Shown piece after piece: positions 1 through 9,314 of a stretch of DNA of 56,422 nt (position 1 is its first letter; the number at the start of each line of letters is the position of its first letter). Made by a program: the position numbers and the translations under genes. This DNA comes from Clostridium sp. C8-1-8 (lineage in GTDB: Bacteria; Bacillota; Clostridia; Clostridiales; Clostridiaceae): the NCBI RefSeq assembly GCF_009928445.1, contig NZ_JAABNO010000033.1, positions 1 to 56,422 of the forward strand. Reading direction: 5' to 3'. The notes beneath the pieces are model-generated. The model had not been told where the DNA came from and did no database searches. It saw only the letters and a program-made list of their open reading frames with translations.

Positions 1-54
1 TAAGCATGGTAACATGTTCAGCTGACCGATACTAATAGATCGAGGGCTTAACCA
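1..54 (+). rRNA. 23S rRNA, 3' end only
   Basis: The first bases match the conserved 3' terminus of bacterial 23S rRNA (GCTGACCGATACTAAT, then CGAGGGCTTAACC). Only this tail is in the window. No 5S rRNA follows before the tRNA, or in the next 500 bases. Confidence 0.93.
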
Positions 55-124
55 ATAAAAATATTACAAAGTAAACTTAAGTGCAATTTTGAAAGAATAA
101 TCTTTCAAGATAATTTAATAATAT

Positions 125-199
<75 letters not shown>

Positions 200-210
200 T
201 TTGAATTTGT

Positions 211-240
211 ACATCAGTTATTTATTAACTGGTGTTTTTT
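211..240 (+). terminator. Rho-independent terminator of the rRNA/tRNA unit
   Basis: ACATCAGTTA pairs with TAACTGGTGT (one G-U pair) across a four-base loop and is followed by six T. Confidence 0.85.
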
Positions 241-596
241 GATTTTTTAAAAAGACTTATTACTACATAGTATGGCGAAAATTGTCACTTATAAAAATTA
301 TGTTGATAAAAAGATTTTATTATATTTTTTTATCACATAATTTGAGGTATAATAAATGTATATTCATTAAATTAATGTAAAAAAATACAATATAATTCAC
401 GCTATATATGTAAATTTAAAAAAACATCCAATAAAAAGGCAGTTAATTTACTTGATAAATGCATGATGTTACAAATTTGTAATTTTCTTTTATAAAAATG
501 TAATTTGTAGAGATGAAAAATAGTTTATTATGTATATATGTTAGATTTATTTAGATATAATAAATCATAATATCCATACATATCGAAAATTAGGGG
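241..596. other. AT-rich intergenic region, no gene seen
   Basis: No reading frame with a ribosome site, RNA gene or strong hairpin is evident. The region separates the rRNA terminator from the deacetylase gene and presumably holds that gene's promoter, which I cannot place with confidence. Confidence 0.5.
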
Positions 597-605
597 ATGG
601 TAGTT

Positions 606-1589
606 TTGTTTAATAACAAAAGAACAAAGATGATGGCTAGAAGAAAAAGACGCAGAAGGGTTAGTGTAGCAGTATTTACAGGTACATTAATAATAGCAGC
701 AGGATTTACTGTATTCCATTATAGACAGGGTGTCTTAGTGAAAAAAGAAGTTGTACAAGCATCTGTTATTAGCGATGTAAAGAACAATGGTGCTAATATC
801 GATAATACTAGTAAAACCAACAGTACTGATCAAGCTAATAGCAATAATAAAACTGATAGTGGTGAAATTAAGAGTAATACATTAAAAGAAATAAACAAAG
901 AGCTTAGTGAAGACAAAAATAGTTATGATGCGGCACCTATACAGGATTTTATATCAAAGGGGATTAAGATTAATGATAATAAAAAAATAGCCTTTTTGAC
1001 TTTTGATGATGGTCCTTCTACAACTGTAACACCTAGAGTCTTGGATATATTAAAAAATAATAATATAAAAGCTACCTTTTTTATAGTAGGTAATGAATTA
1101 GAAAAAAATCAAAAGGCAAAAGATATATTATTGGATACATATAAGCAGGGTAATGCCATAGGCAATCATACATATACACATGTTTATAAACATTTATACC
1201 CAAATGGAACTGTAGATGTGAATAATTTTATGGATGAAGTAGATAAAAATGATAATGCTCTGAAAGATGTTCTAGGTAAAGACTTTGTCACTAGACTGGT
1301 AAGATTTCCAGGAGGACATATGTCCTGGAAAGGTGTTGGAGCAACAGATAAGATATTTGATGAAAGAGGATATAAGTATATAGACTGGAATGTTCTAACA
1401 GGTGATGCAGAGGCAAAGCATAGGACTAAAGATCAGCTTTTCAATAAATATAAAGAAACCTTTAAAGGACAAAATAAGGTAGTTATTTTGATGCATGATA
1501 CTTATGGAAAAGAAACTTCTGCAGAAGTTTTACAAGATATAATAACAGATTTAAAAAATAAAGGATATGAGTTTAAAACCTTGAAATAA
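606..1589 (+). CDS. Membrane-anchored polysaccharide deacetylase (NodB domain)
   Basis: Carbohydrate esterase 4 family protein, expected to remove N-acetyl groups from peptidoglycan or another cell-surface glycan outside the membrane. A basic N-terminus (ARRKRRRR) is followed by one membrane segment or uncleaved signal, then an Asn/Ser/Thr-rich linker to about residue 110, then the NodB domain. Visible motifs are TFDDGPS (catalytic base and metal Asp), GNHTYTH (metal histidines), RFPGG, and ILMHDT near the end. An ATG at 597 directly abuts the AGGGG ribosome site at 592-596. The TTG at 606 lies nine bases downstream of AGGGG and is the better start. It is probably a single-gene unit ending at a weak hairpin. 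Its exact substrate is unknown. Confidence 0.9.
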   Translation: MFNNKRTKMMARRKRRRRVSVAVFTGTLIIAAGFTVFHYRQGVLVKKEVVQASVISDVKNNGANIDNTSKTNSTDQANSNNKTDSGEIKSNTLKEINKELSEDKNSYDAAPIQDFISKGIKINDNKKIAFLTFDDGPSTTVTPRVLDILKNNNIKATFFIVGNELEKNQKAKDILLDTYKQGNAIGNHTYTHVYKHLYPNGTVDVNNFMDEVDKNDNALKDVLGKDFVTRLVRFPGGHMSWKGVGATDKIFDERGYKYIDWNVLTGDAEAKHRTKDQLFNKYKETFKGQNKVVILMHDTYGKETSAEVLQDIITDLKNKGYEFKTLK

Positions 1590-1601
1590 TGTACAAGCTA
1601 T

Positions 1602-1634
1602 AAGTAGGGAACCAAGTATGGTATCTCTACTTTT
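1602..1634 (+). terminator. Weak hairpin, possible terminator
   Basis: AAGTAGGGA pairs imperfectly with TCTCTACTT, followed by a T-rich but broken tail. It lies just after the deacetylase stop codon. Confidence 0.4.
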
Positions 1635-1843
1635 ATAGTTTTAGGATATATAATATAATTATATAAAATATTGCAAGTCAATAAAAAAAGGCTATGCTAA
1701 TTTCAGCAATATTATTAAATATAGTCTAAAAATAAAAATTAATGATTTTTTAATTTATTGGCAATGAAAATAGTTTATTATAAGGCTAAGTTTAGAAATA
1801 AAAGATTAGATTATTATAGATATTTATGTAGGAGGATTAGCAA

Positions 1844-2530
1844 ATGGCAAAAATATTGTTGGTAGAAGATGAAGATAGTATAAGAGGATTTCTAAAAATA
1901 AACTTTGAGAGAAATGATTATAATGTAATCGAAGCTCCAAATGGAGAAGAAGGAATAAGACTGGCACTTTTAGAGAAACCTGATATTGCGATTCTGGATG
2001 TTATGCTTCCAGGTATAGACGGTTTTAAGGTATGTGAAAGGCTTAGAAAGGAGTATCCTAACATGGGAATAGTTATGTTAACTGCTAAGGGACAAGACAT
2101 GGATAGGATTATGGGATTAGAATTTGGGGCTGATGATTATGTCGTTAAGCCTTTCAATCCTATGGAAGTTACATTGAGAGTGAAAGCACTATTGAGAAGA
2201 ATGGATGAAAAGGTGGACAAGAAGGACAGTGATAAATTAGTATTGGAACCTTTTGAAATGAATTTATATTCTCAGAAGTTATTTAAATTGGAGCAGGAAA
2301 TAGATGTTACACCTAAGGAGTTTTTACTTATGAAGATATTTCTTGAGAACCCAGGTAAGGCCTTTAGCAGAGATGAACTATTAAATCTTGTATGGGGAGT
2401 AAACTTCTTTGGAGACCCTAAAATTGTTGATGTAAACATAAGAAGATTGAGATCAAAGATTGAGGATACAGCATCTACCCCTAGATATATAGAAACAGTA
2501 TGGGGAACAGGTTATAGATGGAAGAAATAG
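1844..2530 (+). CDS. OmpR/PhoB-family response regulator
   Basis: DNA-binding output protein of a two-component system. The receiver domain (residues 1-120) has the acidic pair in LLVEDEDS, phosphoacceptor D52 in LDVMLPG, the switch Thr in MLTAKG, and Lys in VVKPFNP. The C-terminal winged helix (about 130-228) contains the signature VDVNIRRLRSKIED and ends in the typical GTGYRWKK. The start is set by AGGAGG, nine bases upstream. A histidine kinase follows after ten bases, so the two are cotranscribed and the kinase is the obvious partner. The target genes cannot be read from the sequence. The adjoining lipoprotein is one candidate. Confidence 0.95.
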   Translation: MAKILLVEDEDSIRGFLKINFERNDYNVIEAPNGEEGIRLALLEKPDIAILDVMLPGIDGFKVCERLRKEYPNMGIVMLTAKGQDMDRIMGLEFGADDYVVKPFNPMEVTLRVKALLRRMDEKVDKKDSDKLVLEPFEMNLYSQKLFKLEQEIDVTPKEFLLMKIFLENPGKAFSRDELLNLVWGVNFFGDPKIVDVNIRRLRSKIEDTASTPRYIETVWGTGYRWKK

Positions 2531-2540
2531 GTGACAATAT

Positions 2541-3926
2541 ATGAGAAGTATAAAATATAAAATTACTATATATTTTCTGGTGGCAGTTTTTTTCACAGTT
2601 ACACTGTTAGAAGTATTATTTATATTCTTTTTAAGAAGGCATTATTATGATAATACAGAGGCCTTATTAGTTAATCAGCTTAAAACTTCAGCAGACTTTT
2701 ATAGAAAGTATTGTTATTCATCTTCTCTTGTTGATAATATATATGACAATGTGGATGTTTTTTGGAAGCAGACTAATGCTCAGGTTCAGGTTCTTGACTT
2801 AAATGGAAAGCTTATAGCTGATTCTATAGGTGTAAAAGAAGGAGCTGTAATTCATGATGATGATGTAAGAAAAGCCTTAAAGGGTGAAAAAGGAAGATGG
2901 ATTGGAAGGGTTTATTATGATTCAAATGAAGTAATGGCAGTGTCGTACCCCTTAATGTCAGGAAATAAGATGGATGGGGTATTACGGTTTATTACTTCAC
3001 TTAAAGAAGTGAACAAATCCATTCGGGCTATATCTATACTGTTTATATCCATAGGGGTAATGGTATTTATGATAGGCGTATTTTTAAGCTATATACTAGC
3101 CAATAGTATTGTTAATCCAATAAAGGAAGTTACGAAAGTTGCGGAAAGAATGGCAGTAGGAGATCTTTTAGTTAGAAGTAATAGTAAAAGAGTTGATGAA
3201 ATCGGTAGTCTGGCCAATACTTTAGATTATATGGCTGAAGAGCTAAAAAAGAGAGATGAGTTGAAAAATGATTTTATATCATCTGTATCACATGAGCTAA
3301 GAACACCACTTACTGCAATTAAGGGCTGGGCAGTAGTTCTCAACAATGAAGAAACTGACAGAGCCATGCTTGATACTGGGTTTAAGATAATAGAAAAAGA
3401 GTCTGATAGATTGTCTGCTATGGTAGAAGAGCTTTTAGATTTTTCTAGATTTGTATCCGGGAAGGTTAAACTAAATAGAGAAGATGTAGATATAAGTCAG
3501 TTGATAGATTATGTTAATGTTTATCTAAGACCAAGAGCCGAAAGAGAAAATATAGAATTTAATGTTTATTGTGAGCCTGATTTACCTTTAATAAGTGCCG
3601 ATTCTGGTAGATTAAAGCAAGTGCTTATCAATCTATTAGATAACGCCTTCAAGTTTACTGATTCACAGGGATCGGTTTTATTAAAAGTGTATAAAGTGGA
3701 AAATAACTTAAAAATTGAAGTAAATGATACTGGTTGTGGAATAAGTAAGGAAGAAATTCCAAGAGTAAAGGAGAAATTCTTTAAAGGTAAAAACTCAAAG
3801 TCTCAAAATGGTATAGGACTTTCTATATGCGATGAGATAATAGAGATGCATGGAGGAACTTTCCAAATTAGTAGTGAAGTAAATAAAGGAACGAAGGTAC
3901 TTGTTACCATTCCTTTTGAAGCCTAA
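2541..3926 (+). CDS. Sensor histidine kinase (HAMP, HisKA, HATPase)
   Basis: Membrane sensor kinase paired with the upstream regulator. The first membrane segment is about residues 8-30 and the second about 163-187, so the sensor loop between them is outside the cell. A HAMP linker follows (about 188-240). The phosphoacceptor is H251 in SSVSHELRTPL. The ATP-binding domain has the N box (LINLLDNAFKFT), G1 box (VNDTGCGIS) and G2 box (NGIGLSICDEI). All catalytic features are present. The gene begins ten bases after the regulator, and its stop lies just before the lipoprotein gene, forming a three-gene operon. The signal is unknown. Confidence 0.95.
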   Translation: MRSIKYKITIYFLVAVFFTVTLLEVLFIFFLRRHYYDNTEALLVNQLKTSADFYRKYCYSSSLVDNIYDNVDVFWKQTNAQVQVLDLNGKLIADSIGVKEGAVIHDDDVRKALKGEKGRWIGRVYYDSNEVMAVSYPLMSGNKMDGVLRFITSLKEVNKSIRAISILFISIGVMVFMIGVFLSYILANSIVNPIKEVTKVAERMAVGDLLVRSNSKRVDEIGSLANTLDYMAEELKKRDELKNDFISSVSHELRTPLTAIKGWAVVLNNEETDRAMLDTGFKIIEKESDRLSAMVEELLDFSRFVSGKVKLNREDVDISQLIDYVNVYLRPRAERENIEFNVYCEPDLPLISADSGRLKQVLINLLDNAFKFTDSQGSVLLKVYKVENNLKIEVNDTGCGISKEEIPRVKEKFFKGKNSKSQNGIGLSICDEIIEMHGGTFQISSEVNKGTKVLVTIPFEA

Positions 3927-3937
3927 GGGTGAAGAAT

Positions 3938-5452
3938 ATGAAAAATGTGATTAAGATATTTGGAATATTGATATTAGCATTATATTTGACAGGATGTACA
4001 AGTATATCAGCTACACTAAAAGATCAAGGTGAAGTTATAGAAGCACCAAAGGTAAATAAACTAGATATAGAAGGTAGTTGGAAGATCACTAAGTATGAAA
4101 TTATGGATAATACTATAAGTGATAAAGCGGAAGCTGAGGGGTTACTAAATAGCACAGTATCCTTTAACCAGGAATTAGCAGCTGTTGGTAAGAATTATTT
4201 GGCCAATCCTAAATATAAATTGAAGGTTGTTAACTTAAGATATTTTTTAATAAATGAATATAATTGGACTAACAGTAGTGATGCAATTAATAAAGACGTT
4301 GATGTGACCTCAGTATCAGATGATAATAACGTATTTAGTGATTTTATTAAGTTAGATTCTGTTAATGGATTACTTATATATAGAGGAGTGCTTTATACCT
4401 TAGCGAAGCTTGGTGATACAACTTTACATCAGAGTGAAGTTGGAGTAAATATAAAGTCTAGTGATTCTATAAACAACTCAAATGAAAATTATAATGATCC
4501 AGTAGGTGTATTGTTAGGCATAAAATCTGCTAGAGAAAATCTTTCTGGAGGAAAATATGGAGCTGCAAGTTATAGAACTATATGGGTTTCTTTTAGTGAT
4601 AATAAATTAGGTGAAATAAAGAGTATAAGTGATTTGCTTGTACCTAGAGCGAAAGGCTTTTGGACAATAAAGCTTGATCATCTAGAAGAACGAGGAACTG
4701 TAAATGAAGAATTAGAAGTAGCACAATTAAACGAGGCCAAAAGACAAGTAAGTAGAAAGGTTATAACTAAACTTCCTAGTTATGATTTGTATAGAGATAT
4801 ACAGTTTATCAGCAATGACTACATAGCTACTCAGTATTATATAGGCAGCAATTTTAACAATAGTTATTATGCTGACCAGATGATGCCTATAGATAATACT
4901 AGATTTTCTAAAGGAATAGATATAGGAACCTTACTAGGTGAGGAAGCACAGAAAGCTTTTTACACGGCGTGGGATGAACAGGTCCGTAAGTTACCAAGCG
5001 CAGATAAAGAGAAATTGTACGTTTCAAAGCCTGACTATGAAAACTACACTATGGCAAGAAGAAATGGTCACTGGATATTACAGGGAAAGATAAGTGACAA
5101 AGATAAAAACAGTTCTAATGGAGTTTCTTTCAATATTAATTATCCACCTACTAAAAAGCTTATAAATCGTGATAAGTTGTTTGTACCATGGAATTCAATA
5201 AAGGAAGTTGTACCTTCAGCATATGATGCATATACAGCTTATAATGGAAGACTAGTATTTATAGTAACAAAAGATAAAGTAAGCATATATGAAATAAGTA
5301 AAGGTAAGATAGTAGCTCAGCCAGTAGGAAGTATTGATCTTAAGGCTGATGAAAGTATAGTTATGTGCGAGTGGGCCGTAGGTTATCAAAATGTAGATAG
5401 ATGGTCTAAGGTTATAAACTCAGTTACCGGTAACTATGCAAAAAAACCATAA
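3938..5452 (+). CDS. Lipoprotein of unknown function linked to a two-component system
   Basis: The N-terminus is a lipoprotein signal peptide with lipobox LYLTGCTS, so the mature protein should be lipid-anchored on the outer face of the membrane. The remaining 480 or so residues match no family I can name. An in-frame GTG at 3929 lies inside the ribosome site. The ATG at 3938, five bases after AAGGGTGA, is the likely start. It directly follows the kinase gene and ends in a strong terminator, so it belongs to the signalling operon. It may supply the sensor input or be a product of the response. That role is inferred from position only. Confidence 0.8.
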   Translation: MKNVIKIFGILILALYLTGCTSISATLKDQGEVIEAPKVNKLDIEGSWKITKYEIMDNTISDKAEAEGLLNSTVSFNQELAAVGKNYLANPKYKLKVVNLRYFLINEYNWTNSSDAINKDVDVTSVSDDNNVFSDFIKLDSVNGLLIYRGVLYTLAKLGDTTLHQSEVGVNIKSSDSINNSNENYNDPVGVLLGIKSARENLSGGKYGAASYRTIWVSFSDNKLGEIKSISDLLVPRAKGFWTIKLDHLEERGTVNEELEVAQLNEAKRQVSRKVITKLPSYDLYRDIQFISNDYIATQYYIGSNFNNSYYADQMMPIDNTRFSKGIDIGTLLGEEAQKAFYTAWDEQVRKLPSADKEKLYVSKPDYENYTMARRNGHWILQGKISDKDKNSSNGVSFNINYPPTKKLINRDKLFVPWNSIKEVVPSAYDAYTAYNGRLVFIVTKDKVSIYEISKGKIVAQPVGSIDLKADESIVMCEWAVGYQNVDRWSKVINSVTGNYAKKP

Positions 5453-5478
5453 TGGACTTTTCCATTATGGTTTTTTAT
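5445..5478. terminator. Strong terminator, usable from both strands
   Basis: CCATAATGGA pairs with TCCATTATGG around a short loop, flanked by A6 on the left and T6 on the right. It overlaps the end of the lipoprotein gene and separates it from the convergent LtaS-like gene. Confidence 0.9.
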
Positions 5479-5538
5479 TGCACTATATAACTCTAGTTAA
5501 AGTACAATCAAACAGTAATAAGTTTTTTTATGTTACAT

Positions 5539-7401
5539 CTATTTCTTAAAATAATTACTCTTTATCATCTTGTCTGATAGTTGAAGAGATTTTACAGCTC
5601 TATCTTTATCGTCTGAAGAAATACTGCCGGTGCTCTTAAAGGTCTTATCTGTAAGTACAGCAAAGCTTTTGTTTGTTTTTAGAAGATTTCTTCCTAAAGC
5701 AGAGTTTGCATATTTATTTTCATCTATACCAAGTACATAAGCAATAGTAGGCATTATATCTATTTGACCACCGTAAGTATCAGATTTTAGTGGTTCTTTA
5801 AAGTTCTTTTGGTATATTATAAATGGCACAGTATGGTTACCATTATCTAAATACCATGGCTCTGGATTCTTTAGAGTGTTAACTTTATCATCATAGTATT
5901 TATGAACCCCTGTATGATCTCCAACAACTACGACAACAGTATTATCAAGTAAACCAGCTTTATCTAGATTATCTAAGAACAAGCCTATATGCTTGTCTGT
6001 ATAATGGACACTCTGGAAGTAGCTTCCCATTATATTATCTTTTAACTCACCTGTTAGCTTTAACTCCTTATACTTGTCAGGAAGGTCAAAAGGACCATGA
6101 CTAGTAAGAGTTACAACAAAGGAGTAAAATGGCTGCTTTAGACTTTGGATTTTAGGAACAACCTGTCTTAAATAAGTTCCGTCACTAAGACCTAAACCTA
6201 TTTGCTCATCATCCTGATAAGAGTAATAGTCAAAAAACTTTTTAAATCCTATTCCTTTTAATCCAGCTGCATAGTTCCAGAAGGAACCTTTATCTGCGTG
6301 AATTGCGGCAGTATCATACCCCATCTCCTCTAATAACTTAGGAAGAGAATGATATGTAGTGTTAGGATATTTAAAGAATGTGCTTCCGCTTCTTAATGGA
6401 AGCATTGATGTATTAACCATTAAATCTGAGTCGGAGCTTGTACCTTCATTAACCTGCTCAAAGGTATTTGGAAAGTATATAGAGTTATTTATAAGTTTAT
6501 TTAGGCTTGGAGTAATTTCCTGGCCATCAATCTTTTGATTTATAACAAAGTTTTCTAAAGATTCAACTTGAATTACTAATAAATTCTTATTAGCAAACAC
6601 ACCTTTGTACTTATTATCAGGAAGATTTTCTTTCTTGTCTGTAAAGAAATTCTCTATTCCTTTATTTTCTTCAGCTGTAAGTTTGTATGGCTTTGAATCT
6701 TTGTATACATTATAAATATCTAAAACGTGGTATCCAACTGCGGAAAAGTATCTAGCTGAATCCATAGGGTCATATCCGCTAAACATATAGCTACCACTGA
6801 CATCTCTGTGAAGAATATGAACATTAAAAGGAATATAACCTATATATATTACTGAAATAGCAAAAACTATAGCAAAAGATTTTATACTACGCTTTACTTT
6901 TTTAAAATACTTTGAAGTAAAGAATATATATATGAATAAGATTATAAAATCTAGTATGAATACAGCATCATATTTGCTTACTAAAGAGAGTATTGTTCCA
7001 GACATATTGTCAAGGTTTGCAGTTTGAGTAACAACCATGACCGAAGGAACAGTTAGGAAACCTCTAAAGTACCATAAGTCAGCTATCATAAGTAATGTAA
7101 GAAATAAATTAATTACAAGCATATAGATATATTTGCCTATACCTTTAAATAGGAAGCCAAAGCTGAGAAATACAGCGGTAAAGGCTAGATAATATTTGAA
7201 AAAGTATCGAGCTTTATTATAACCTATGAAAAAGTTAAAGGAGTAAGGATCTTTATTTTCTGCAAATCCTAAGAAAAAAGCACCTTTAAAGGCTATTGAG
7301 TATAGAATAAGTATGTAAAAAATTGCCCTTATTATATTGTCTTTAGTTAATTTAGTGGAAAGTTTTTTTATAGACGAAAGATTAAGTTTACCAATTTTCA
7401 T
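5539..7401 (-). CDS. LtaS-like membrane sulfatase-fold enzyme
   Basis: Member of the lipoteichoic acid synthase family, which transfers glycerol phosphate from phosphatidylglycerol to build a surface polymer. About five membrane segments fill residues 1-195, and an extracytoplasmic sulfatase-type domain follows. Metal and catalytic residues of the family are visible: E in QVESLEN (about 280), T in NEGTSSDSD (about 321), and Asp-His in VVVGDHTG. Length (620 residues) fits the family. A TTG at 7404 is in frame, but the ATG at 7401 lies five bases after GAGGTG and is preferred. It is a lone gene on the minus strand. Whether it makes LTA or a related polymer cannot be told. Confidence 0.88.
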   Translation of the reverse strand: MKIGKLNLSSIKKLSTKLTKDNIIRAIFYILILYSIAFKGAFFLGFAENKDPYSFNFFIGYNKARYFFKYYLAFTAVFLSFGFLFKGIGKYIYMLVINLFLTLLMIADLWYFRGFLTVPSVMVVTQTANLDNMSGTILSLVSKYDAVFILDFIILFIYIFFTSKYFKKVKRSIKSFAIVFAISVIYIGYIPFNVHILHRDVSGSYMFSGYDPMDSARYFSAVGYHVLDIYNVYKDSKPYKLTAEENKGIENFFTDKKENLPDNKYKGVFANKNLLVIQVESLENFVINQKIDGQEITPSLNKLINNSIYFPNTFEQVNEGTSSDSDLMVNTSMLPLRSGSTFFKYPNTTYHSLPKLLEEMGYDTAAIHADKGSFWNYAAGLKGIGFKKFFDYYSYQDDEQIGLGLSDGTYLRQVVPKIQSLKQPFYSFVVTLTSHGPFDLPDKYKELKLTGELKDNIMGSYFQSVHYTDKHIGLFLDNLDKAGLLDNTVVVVVGDHTGVHKYYDDKVNTLKNPEPWYLDNGNHTVPFIIYQKNFKEPLKSDTYGGQIDIMPTIAYVLGIDENKYANSALGRNLLKTNKSFAVLTDKTFKSTGSISSDDKDRAVKSLQLSDKMIKSNYFKK

Positions 7402-7571
7402 CAAAACACCTCATTAAAATAGTCTTCTTAACTCAAAAATTATATTATAACTAAAATTATAAATCAATGAATTTAGATAATTAATTTTTGGCATATATTG
7501 AAGTATTGAAGATAAAATTACATAATTCTACACAAAAATATATATATATTTATTATGAGTACAAAAATTTG

Positions 7572-7600
7572 TTGAAGATATCTCGTAATAATTATATTAT
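7572..7600 (+). promoter_or_regulatory. Possible sigmaA promoter in the 7402-7820 gap
   Basis: TTGAAG and TATTAT are 17 bases apart. The site lies about 220 bases before the next plus-strand gene. The rest of this 419-base AT-rich gap shows no gene. Support is weak because such matches are common in AT-rich DNA. Confidence 0.3.
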
Positions 7601-7820
7601 ATTAGGTAGATGAGTGGATAATATAGTATAACTTAAAAATAAGTTGGTAAATATGGTATTATTAACATAATAGTATTCCAATAACATAGATTTTAAGAGA
7701 ATATTTAATTTCTATTCTATAAATAAGTAACTATTAGTGAACGATAATATATTATGAATAAATAGGGAAAAATTAAAAATTGAACTTACATTATAAGCTC
7801 TGGTTTTGAGAGGTATATAA

Positions 7821-8177
7821 ATGATAACAGCAGGTAAAGTAGTTAGATTCTTTGGAGAATTAGGCGGATTGTCAACAGAGAAATTACTAGGCGCTGTAGG
7901 AAAATCAGCCTTAACAATAGGGGTAAAAGTAGAAAATAGTAAGATTAAAGGAATTGGGGATAAAAGTATTAAGCTAGGATATGTTGCTAGTGATAAGCTT
8001 TGCGCTTTATCCAAGAGTTCAGGAGAAAATGTAGATAATATTATAAAATCTGCTGAAGCTTCAATAAGGAAGTTAAAGGCTGGTGCATTTACTAAAGAAA
8101 TAAGTATATATGGTGATGCCAAAGAAATTTATGGAGCAGAAAATTTTATTGAGGAAACCTATGAAGAAAAATATTAA
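7821..8177 (+). CDS. Unknown 118-residue protein leading a signalling operon
   Basis: I do not recognise this protein. It starts MITAGKVVRFFGELGG, is rich in Lys, Ser and Gly, and has neither a clear signal peptide nor a membrane segment. The middle is moderately hydrophobic and the last 20 residues are acidic. The ribosome site is GAGAGGT upstream of the ATG. Its 3' end overlaps the start of the kinase-like gene by 17 bases, which points to coupled translation and a shared pathway with the kinase-like protein and the two regulators downstream. It could be a modulator or target of that system, but this is inference from position. Confidence 0.7.
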   Translation: MITAGKVVRFFGELGGLSTEKLLGAVGKSALTIGVKVENSKIKGIGDKSIKLGYVASDKLCALSKSSGENVDNIIKSAEASIRKLKAGAFTKEISIYGDAKEIYGAENFIEETYEEKY

Positions 8178-8949
8178 TTATAGTTTTTGTACAGAAAAAG
8201 TTATAAACAGTAAGAAATTAATTGATTTTGCTTTGTTATCAATTAATAGTTTATTTTTATATGTCTTTATAAAACAAAGATTACTTTGGGCTTTGTTACC
8301 AATTGGTGTTAATGTAGCATATTATTTATATAGTTTATTTGCATTGGATTACATAAAAAAGCATAAAAATCTAAGCGTTATAAAAAGAAAGTTACTTGAT
8401 TATGAAACTCATACTTTATTTAATACGTTAAATACAATTTCATATTTTTCAAGAACAAATGATGTTATGGCTAGAAAACTAATAGTTGAGATAAGTACAT
8501 ATTTAAGAGAGATTTTGAAGGATGACAAAAAGGTAGTAGCAATACAGGATGAGTTAAAGGTGCTGGACACATATATTTATATTCAGAATATTAGGTTTGA
8601 AGGAAACTTTACTATAAATGCTGATATTTATGAGATTGAGTATGTACCAAGGTTTTTACTATTAAGAATGGTCAAGATGTCATCTAGATTTAATATACTT
8701 AAACAACAGAATTCGTTTGCAGAGTTAGAAGCTTTTATAGATAAAGACTTTGTATGTTATACATTGACATGTAAAAGTTTTGATGGCGAGTATGTAAATT
8801 ATGATGAGTATGACAGTGATTTTACAAAACTTTTTAGACAACAAATAGAACTTGAGTATAATGGTACCTTGAAAATAGATATAGAAGAAAATAATGCAAA
8901 ATTCGTTGCTTATATAAATAAATCTTTCTTAGGAGAAGTTGATGTATAA
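8161..8949 (+). CDS. LytS-like histidine kinase with degenerate ATP-binding domain
   Basis: Two membrane segments (about residues 20-38 and 41-62) precede a His_kinase-type dimerisation region with phosphoacceptor H84 in ETHTLFNTLNTISYF, the counterpart of the HFLFNALN motif of LytS proteins. The expected ATP-binding domain is poor. Where LytS proteins have PLVENAIKHG, this one reads MVKMSSRFN, and no Gly-rich G1/G2 boxes are visible. It may therefore not phosphorylate itself and could act as a scaffold or phosphatase. An ATG at 8110 is in frame, but the ATG at 8161 follows GAGGA by five bases and is preferred. It overlaps both neighbours, so the operon is translationally coupled. Confidence 0.75.
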   Translation: MKKNINYSFCTEKVINSKKLIDFALLSINSLFLYVFIKQRLLWALLPIGVNVAYYLYSLFALDYIKKHKNLSVIKRKLLDYETHTLFNTLNTISYFSRTNDVMARKLIVEISTYLREILKDDKKVVAIQDELKVLDTYIYIQNIRFEGNFTINADIYEIEYVPRFLLLRMVKMSSRFNILKQQNSFAELEAFIDKDFVCYTLTCKSFDGEYVNYDEYDSDFTKLFRQQIELEYNGTLKIDIEENNAKFVAYINKSFLGEVDV

Positions 8950-9310
8950 GATATTAGTTGTTGACGATGAGGTAAATGGTAGAAAGTTGATTAAGGAGAT
9001 AATTGGAGAATATATAGATGAGGTTTGTTTCTTTGAGGCCTCCAATGGGAAAAATTCATTAGAATTAGTTTCTAATGATAAACCGGACTTACTGATTTTA
9101 GATTATAAATTGCCAGATATTGATGGTTTGCAATTGTGTAGGATTTTGAAAGAGGATATGAATTTAGATATCAAGACAATATTAATAACAGGAATGATGT
9201 ACGAAGACCTAAAGGGTGATACAAAATATATAGATTCGTATATAGCAAAACCATATGATGAAGAAAATTTGATAAACATAATAAATACATTAAGGGATGT
9301 AAGGGGATAG
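8942..9310 (+). CDS. Single-domain response regulator (CheY-like)
   Basis: A stand-alone receiver of 122 residues with no output domain. All key residues are present: the acidic pair in LVVDDEVN, phosphoacceptor D54 in LILDYKLPD, a Thr in LITGMM, and Lys in IAKPYDEEN. It overlaps the end of the kinase-like gene by eight bases. The ATG at 8942 sits six bases after AGGAG, while a TTG one codon earlier is less likely. Receivers of this kind relay phosphate or bind a partner protein. A LytTR regulator follows four bases later, suggesting a relay or competition for phosphate between them. Confidence 0.9.
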   Translation: MYKILVVDDEVNGRKLIKEIIGEYIDEVCFFEASNGKNSLELVSNDKPDLLILDYKLPDIDGLQLCRILKEDMNLDIKTILITGMMYEDLKGDTKYIDSYIAKPYDEENLINIINTLRDVRG

Positions 9311-9314
9311 AAGA

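Noticed and set aside
7491..7501. GGCATATATTG, similar to the P1-P4 motif
   Set aside because: Lacks the leading A of AGGCATATA and is more than 300 bases from the next gene. Likely chance in AT-rich DNA.
7712..8122. Minus-strand frame of 136 residues
   Set aside because: Antisense to the 118-residue gene, which has a good ribosome site and coupling to the kinase-like gene.
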